Below are positions 60,609 through 64,000 of a stretch of 64,000 bases of DNA, piece after piece. Made by a program: the position numbers and the translations under genes. The notes beneath the pieces were generated by a model. It was not told the origin of the DNA, ran no database searches, and saw only the letters and a program-made list of their open reading frames with translations. Source of the DNA: JAZRWQ01 sp045541395 (GTDB taxonomy: Bacteria > Bacillota > Clostridia > Oscillospirales > UMGS1783). Location of the stretch: contig JAZQIZ010000018.1 in assembly GCA_045541395.1 (NCBI GenBank), forward strand, positions 62,001-126,000. The letters are read 5' to 3'. Every line of letters begins with the position of its first letter. Within the stretch, counting starts at the first letter, position 1.

Positions 60609-61490
60609 ATGCAGATATCACAGTTGAGATATTTTATAGAAGTTTGCCGATGGGGCAACATAACCAAGGCGGCCCAGGAACTACATATTTCCCAGCCTTC
60701 GGTTTCCGCTGCAATAAAAGAATTGGAAAAGGAATTTGGGGTCTTGCTGTTTCAAAGAATAAACGGCAGACTTAAAATAACCGAAGAGGGCAAGTTTTTC
60801 CTTGTAAGAGCTTACAGGCTTGTTTCCTCCTGCGATGAGCTTGAGCGCTCTATGCGTACAAGCGGCACCGAAAAGAAAAAGCTTACCATAGGCCTTACTC
60901 CAATGATAGCTTCTTCGATTTTTCCTTCTTTATACGAAGGCTTTTATTCTGAATATCCTGATACTGAATTTGAAATTGTGGAGCAGGGCTCAATTACCAT
61001 ACACGACCGTCTTACCGAAGGCAGTATAGATCTTGCCATTGCCCTTTTGTCGGTTATGGATACGGCGGTTTTTAAAACAAAGGTTTTGCTGCATACGGAA
61101 TTTTGCCTTTGCGTAAGTGAAAACCATCCGCTTGCAAAAAAAGAATGTGTTTATACCGAGGATATGCACAATCTGCCAATTGCCCTTTTATCGGGCAATA
61201 CTTATCATTCTCAGGTGCTTCTTAACCGCTGTGAGAAAAACGGAGTTTATCCTAACGTTGTTTTAAGGTCTAATCAGCTGCAGACAGTCCAGCGAATGGT
61301 TCGCCACGGTGACGTATGCACTCTTTTATTAAGGGATGCTGTTCACGTTTCCTCCGGTACGGTTGCCATTCCATTTGCGGAGCCCGTTTCGGTGGATATA
61401 GCCCTTATATGGAACAAAAATATTAATTTGAGCCGCAGAGCCGAGGAATTTATTTCTTTTGTTAAAAACACTTTTAATGAGGCAAATTGA
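60609..61490 (+). CDS. LysR-family transcriptional regulator
   Basis: Protein of 293 aa from the ATG at 60609 (GGGAGGCG upstream). N-terminal winged helix (ISQLRYFIEVCRWGNITKAAQELHISQPSVSAAIKELE) and a periplasmic-binding-like effector domain. Resembles CynR/CbbR-type regulators. It probably controls the divergent malic enzyme gene; effector unknown. Confidence 0.93.
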   Translation: MQISQLRYFIEVCRWGNITKAAQELHISQPSVSAAIKELEKEFGVLLFQRINGRLKITEEGKFFLVRAYRLVSSCDELERSMRTSGTEKKKLTIGLTPMIASSIFPSLYEGFYSEYPDTEFEIVEQGSITIHDRLTEGSIDLAIALLSVMDTAVFKTKVLLHTEFCLCVSENHPLAKKECVYTEDMHNLPIALLSGNTYHSQVLLNRCEKNGVYPNVVLRSNQLQTVQRMVRHGDVCTLLLRDAVHVSSGTVAIPFAEPVSVDIALIWNKNINLSRRAEEFISFVKNTFNEAN

Positions 61491-61491
61491 T

Positions 61492-61520
61492 TTGACAATG
61501 TAAGTTATGGTTGATATAAT
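61492..61520 (+). promoter_or_regulatory. Consensus promoter of the secreted propeller-like protein gene
   Basis: TTGACA (61492-61497), 17-nt spacer, TATAAT (61515-61520). It shows the gene is transcribed separately from lysR and places the start codon downstream of 61527. Confidence 0.85.
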
Positions 61521-61542
61521 TTTATTGAATGGAGGGAAAATG

Positions 61543-63165
61543 ATGAAAAAGAGAATATTTTCTTTAATTTTAGTAGTTATTATAGCTCTTAGCGTGCCCT
61601 TTAGCGCTTCGGCGGCTGCTTCTGATATTAACCTTTACGGCTTCAGAAATTATGACAGTGAGCAAAGCGGTTTTGCCTTTGTTTCTCTTTCTCCACAGGC
61701 CCCGGCAAAGCTGAACGAGGCAAGCAAGCAGGAGGAGCTTTCCGAAATTCTTTGCGGCACCTCCTTTGGCGGTAATATTTACGCAGTTGATGAGAACGGC
61801 CTTTTTTATAAAATAGATACTGTTGGCTTTAACCGTAATGAGATAGGCACTGCCATTGAAGATATTTCCCTTTACCGCCCTGCTGAAATGGCTTATGATA
61901 ATATTTCGGGGAAAATGTATCTTTTGTGTTTGGAGCTTGAAAATAACGAAGCAAACGCTCTTTTTACTGTTGATATAAATTCAGGCGAGGCTACCTTCCA
62001 GCGCCATATTATAGGAGCAGCTCAGCTTAAGGGCCTTTCGTTTGACGGAAGCGGTACTCTGTACGGTATCGGTGAAAACGGCACTCTTTATAAAATAGAC
62101 CCTCAAAGCGGCCGTGCTTATACTATAGGTTCAACAGGCTACAGCGCTCTTTACATACAGTCAATGTGCTTTGACCGTATCACAAACAGCATTTATTGGG
62201 CTTATTATAATGGGGAAGAGGGTAAGCTTATTTCTGTTGACCCTGCAACCGCCATTGCCACCGAGCTTGGTGTTTTAGGCAAAAATGCCGAAATAACCGC
62301 CCTTTGTATGGCTAGTGATGCTTATCTTGTAAATATTGAGTCCGAAGAAGGCGGTATTGCTTACGTAAGCGGTGATACCTACTTTAATTCCGGAGAAAAG
62401 GCCGCTCTTGTAGCTGAAGTAACCAACGGCTATTCCTTTGGCGGCTGGGCTGTAAACGGCGGTACCTTAAGCACTTCAGGTGAGCTTTCCACCACCCTCA
62501 CAATGCCCGCGAGTGACGTTACCGTTAAGGCATTTTTCCTGCCTAAGAAGGTTTATCAGGAGCGTACTCTTTACAATAACTCTGCAAAATTTACCCTTAG
62601 CGGTAAGAAAGTATACTATAACAGCACTTTGGAAGTAAGCCCCTGGGCAAGCGGAATGGACGGTTATGATCTTCTTTTGGAGGAAATGGGTGAAAAGCGT
62701 ACTCTCATAAGCGCCGATGCTGTAAGCTTAACAGCCATGGCTGTAGAAGAAACACCCGGCTTTAAAAAGTCGGTAAGGCTTACTATCCCCGTTCCTTCGG
62801 AATATGAAGGCCGGAAGGTAAACGTTTTTACATACAATGGTGAAAAGATATCAAAAACCTCCGAGAAGGTGAAGGATGGACAAATAACCCTTAAATTAAA
62901 AGAGGTTGGTCCCATAGCAATAACATCCTTCCGTGGCGGCGCTTTCTTTGCAATTTTACTGCTTGTTTTACTTACAGGCTCCGTTGGATTTTTGGTTTAC
63001 GCCTTCCGTGACGTAATAAAAAGCAGCCTAAAAAAGGATATTGGTAAAATAAAGACTAAGGTCAAAATAAAAAAAGCAAAACACCAAACCGAAAAGCAAA
63101 GTGAACAGGTGTTTGCTGCTCTTGATGAACAGGATCTGGAAAACAGCCGTTATAACATAAAATAA
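61543..63165 (+). CDS. Large secreted, membrane-anchored protein with propeller-like and InlB-repeat-like regions
   Basis: Protein of 540 aa; an in-frame ATG at 61507 lies within the promoter and is rejected. Signal peptide to about residue 24 (ending SASAAA). Residues 30-265 hold short repeats of the type GGNIYAVDENGLFYKID / GTLYGIGENGTLYKIDPQSG, like beta-propeller or DUF4394-type blades. About 270-335 resembles an InlB B-repeat (GYSFGGWAVNGGTL). A C-terminal helix (about 465-490) and a long basic tail rich in Lys anchor it, tail inside. No assigned function; surface or matrix role is likely. Confidence 0.75.
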   Translation: MKKRIFSLILVVIIALSVPFSASAAASDINLYGFRNYDSEQSGFAFVSLSPQAPAKLNEASKQEELSEILCGTSFGGNIYAVDENGLFYKIDTVGFNRNEIGTAIEDISLYRPAEMAYDNISGKMYLLCLELENNEANALFTVDINSGEATFQRHIIGAAQLKGLSFDGSGTLYGIGENGTLYKIDPQSGRAYTIGSTGYSALYIQSMCFDRITNSIYWAYYNGEEGKLISVDPATAIATELGVLGKNAEITALCMASDAYLVNIESEEGGIAYVSGDTYFNSGEKAALVAEVTNGYSFGGWAVNGGTLSTSGELSTTLTMPASDVTVKAFFLPKKVYQERTLYNNSAKFTLSGKKVYYNSTLEVSPWASGMDGYDLLLEEMGEKRTLISADAVSLTAMAVEETPGFKKSVRLTIPVPSEYEGRKVNVFTYNGEKISKTSEKVKDGQITLKLKEVGPIAITSFRGGAFFAILLLVLLTGSVGFLVYAFRDVIKSSLKKDIGKIKTKVKIKKAKHQTEKQSEQVFAALDEQDLENSRYNIK

Positions 63166-63168
63166 AGT

Positions 63169-63203
63169 AAAGAGCTTGAGTTTTTACTCAAGCTCTTTTT
63201 TAT
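63169..63203. terminator. Bidirectional intrinsic terminator
   Basis: AAAGAGCTTGAG-TTTTTA-CTCAAGCTCTTT stem with A and T runs, between convergent genes. Confidence 0.88.
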
Positions 63204-63856
63204 AACAGTTCAAAGGTATTCTTTTTAGTTATAATAAGGCCCTCTTTTTGCAGCTTGCTTATTTCTGTGCTTAGTCCGCTTCTTTCTACTTCAAGGTAAT
63301 CGGCTAATTCCTGTCGGTTAAAGGGTATTGTAAATTTTAATGAGCCCTCCTTTTTGGATTGCAAGTCAAGGTAAGCCAAAAGCTTTTCTCTTGTAGAACG
63401 CTTGGAGGTTACTTCAACCTTTTGGTGAAAAAGAATATTCTTTTTTGCAAGCTCCTTCATAAGGTTAAAAATAAGCTGATGGTGAAAAGCGCAAGCGTTT
63501 TTGCAGGTATGAAGCAGATGAGAGCAGTTTAACAGCATAATTTCGCTTTCTTCATCAGCAATAACGCTTACCGAAGAAACCGCCTGCGCACAGGCAAAGG
63601 CCTCTCCAAACATATCCCCCTTTTCAATTTTTGAAACAATGGAGCGGTTGCCGTAAAAATCGGTCTTTTCAATGTGAGCCGAGCCCGAAAGTAAAATCCC
63701 AATATGCTTTGCGGCCTTTCCTTCAGCGAAAACAGTATATTTTTTATCATATACCTCTACAGTTGCTCCAAGACAGCCAAGCATTTTAATAAGGCTTGTA
63801 TCATCTACGTCCTGAAACAAAGCAACTTTTTTTAAGATATCAGAATATTTTTTCAT
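63200..63856 (-). CDS. Crp/Fnr-family transcriptional regulator
   Basis: Protein of 218 aa. Cyclic-nucleotide-binding-like beta roll (about 1-115) with KIEKGDMFGEAFAC, then a dimerisation helix and a Crp-type helix-turn-helix (NRQELADYLEVERSGLSTEISKLQKEGLI). Divergent from a ferredoxin-type gene. In Clostridia this pairing often precedes hcp (hydroxylamine reductase-like) genes, so HcpR-like sensing of nitrosative stress is possible but not shown. Confidence 0.9.
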   Translation of the reverse strand: MKKYSDILKKVALFQDVDDTSLIKMLGCLGATVEVYDKKYTVFAEGKAAKHIGILLSGSAHIEKTDFYGNRSIVSKIEKGDMFGEAFACAQAVSSVSVIADEESEIMLLNCSHLLHTCKNACAFHHQLIFNLMKELAKKNILFHQKVEVTSKRSTREKLLAYLDLQSKKEGSLKFTIPFNRQELADYLEVERSGLSTEISKLQKEGLIITKKNTFELL

Positions 63857-63870
63857 ATTATTCTCCGCTT

Positions 63871-63886
63871 TGTTGAAATTTCAACA
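63871..63886. promoter_or_regulatory. Palindromic operator of the Crp/Fnr regulator
   Basis: TGTTGAAATTTCAACA, a perfect 16-bp palindrome 15 nt from the regulator's start and about 25 nt upstream of the TATAAT of the divergent ferredoxin gene. Suits autoregulation and activation. Confidence 0.6.
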
Positions 63887-63945
63887 GAATTTACGGTTTG
63901 ATTATACTATAATATAGCCATAAAAACAAGGGAGGATACGTAAAA

Positions 63946-64000
63946 ATGTTAAGAAGAATAATTAAAATAGATGAAAGTAAATGTAACGGTTGCAGCGCAT
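63946..64000 (+). CDS. 4Fe-4S ferredoxin-type protein, start only
   Basis: Eighteen codons before the window ends: MLRRIIKIDESKCNGCSA, the first cluster motif of a two-cluster ferredoxin-like protein often encoded before hcp in Clostridia. Ribosome site GGGAGG at 63930-63935. Confidence 0.72.
   Translation, partial: MLRRIIKIDESKCNGCSA

Overview
The window looks like chromosome from an anaerobic, spore-forming, low-to-moderate GC Gram-positive bacterium of class Clostridia, probably an uncultured gut member of the Oscillospirales or a related order. The support is: a cotJABC spore-coat operon, CotH, a DUF1540 peptide, ECF vitamin transporters, PrsA-like lipoproteins, a cobalamin riboswitch, an L19-type leader, a glycyl radical enzyme, several 4Fe-4S proteins, AGGAGG-type ribosome binding sites and many U-tract terminators. 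There is no rRNA, CRISPR array, prophage or transposase.

Layout. 1-7.8 kb: a CotH/DUF4956/VTC-domain operon, a threonine aldolase, a GH127-type glycosidase, two tandem M15B D,D-carboxypeptidases and cotJABC. 7.8-11.2 kb: a cobalamin riboswitch with terminator in front of an ECF transporter (T, fused A-A, S), which points to vitamin B12 uptake. 11.2-15.5 kb: RadC, CcdA/TlpA/thioredoxin, a ZIP transporter and a DUF4349 lipoprotein. 15.5-22.4 kb: a cargo islet (glycyl radical enzyme, AraC regulator, GH39-like hydrolase and a decayed paralogue, DMT permease, LacI regulator) that appears to have inserted into the loop of an intrinsic terminator. 22.4-30.1 kb: MscS channel, esterase, GH36 alpha-galactosidase, FolC and ValS. 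30.3-47.1 kb: conserved housekeeping genes (yfbR, ruvCAB, ecfA1-ecfA2-ecfT-truA, pgsA, clpE-like, rplS, lepB, rbgA, rnhB, yraN, thrC). 47.1-50.5 kb: a DUF1540 peptide, a phosphoesterase, a non-coding RNA locus and a Y-family polymerase with its YolD partner. 50.5-64 kb: an aldo/keto reductase, two PrsA-like lipoproteins, an iron alcohol dehydrogenase, tRNA-Gln(CUG), dCMP deaminase, a nicotinamidase/NAPRTase NAD-salvage pair, an AEC carrier, tRNA-Thr(CGU), malic enzyme divergent from a LysR regulator, a large secreted membrane-anchored protein, and a Crp/Fnr regulator divergent from the start of a ferredoxin gene.

Two features stand out. (1) At 48.2-48.8 kb a consensus promoter (TTGACA-N17-TATAAT) and a strong terminator enclose two tandem ~200-nt copies of one element. 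The copies are identical at both ends but differ in a hairpin where three base pairs have changed on both sides, the signature of a structured RNA. (2) The 6.9-kb islet at 15,490-22,392 has inverted-repeat ends. Its flanks, once rejoined, rebuild a perfect 13-bp bidirectional terminator, with a 4-6 bp target duplication. It carries sugar-catabolism cargo and no transposase.

All calls come from reading the sequence and its translations. No database search, folding program or composition statistic was run.
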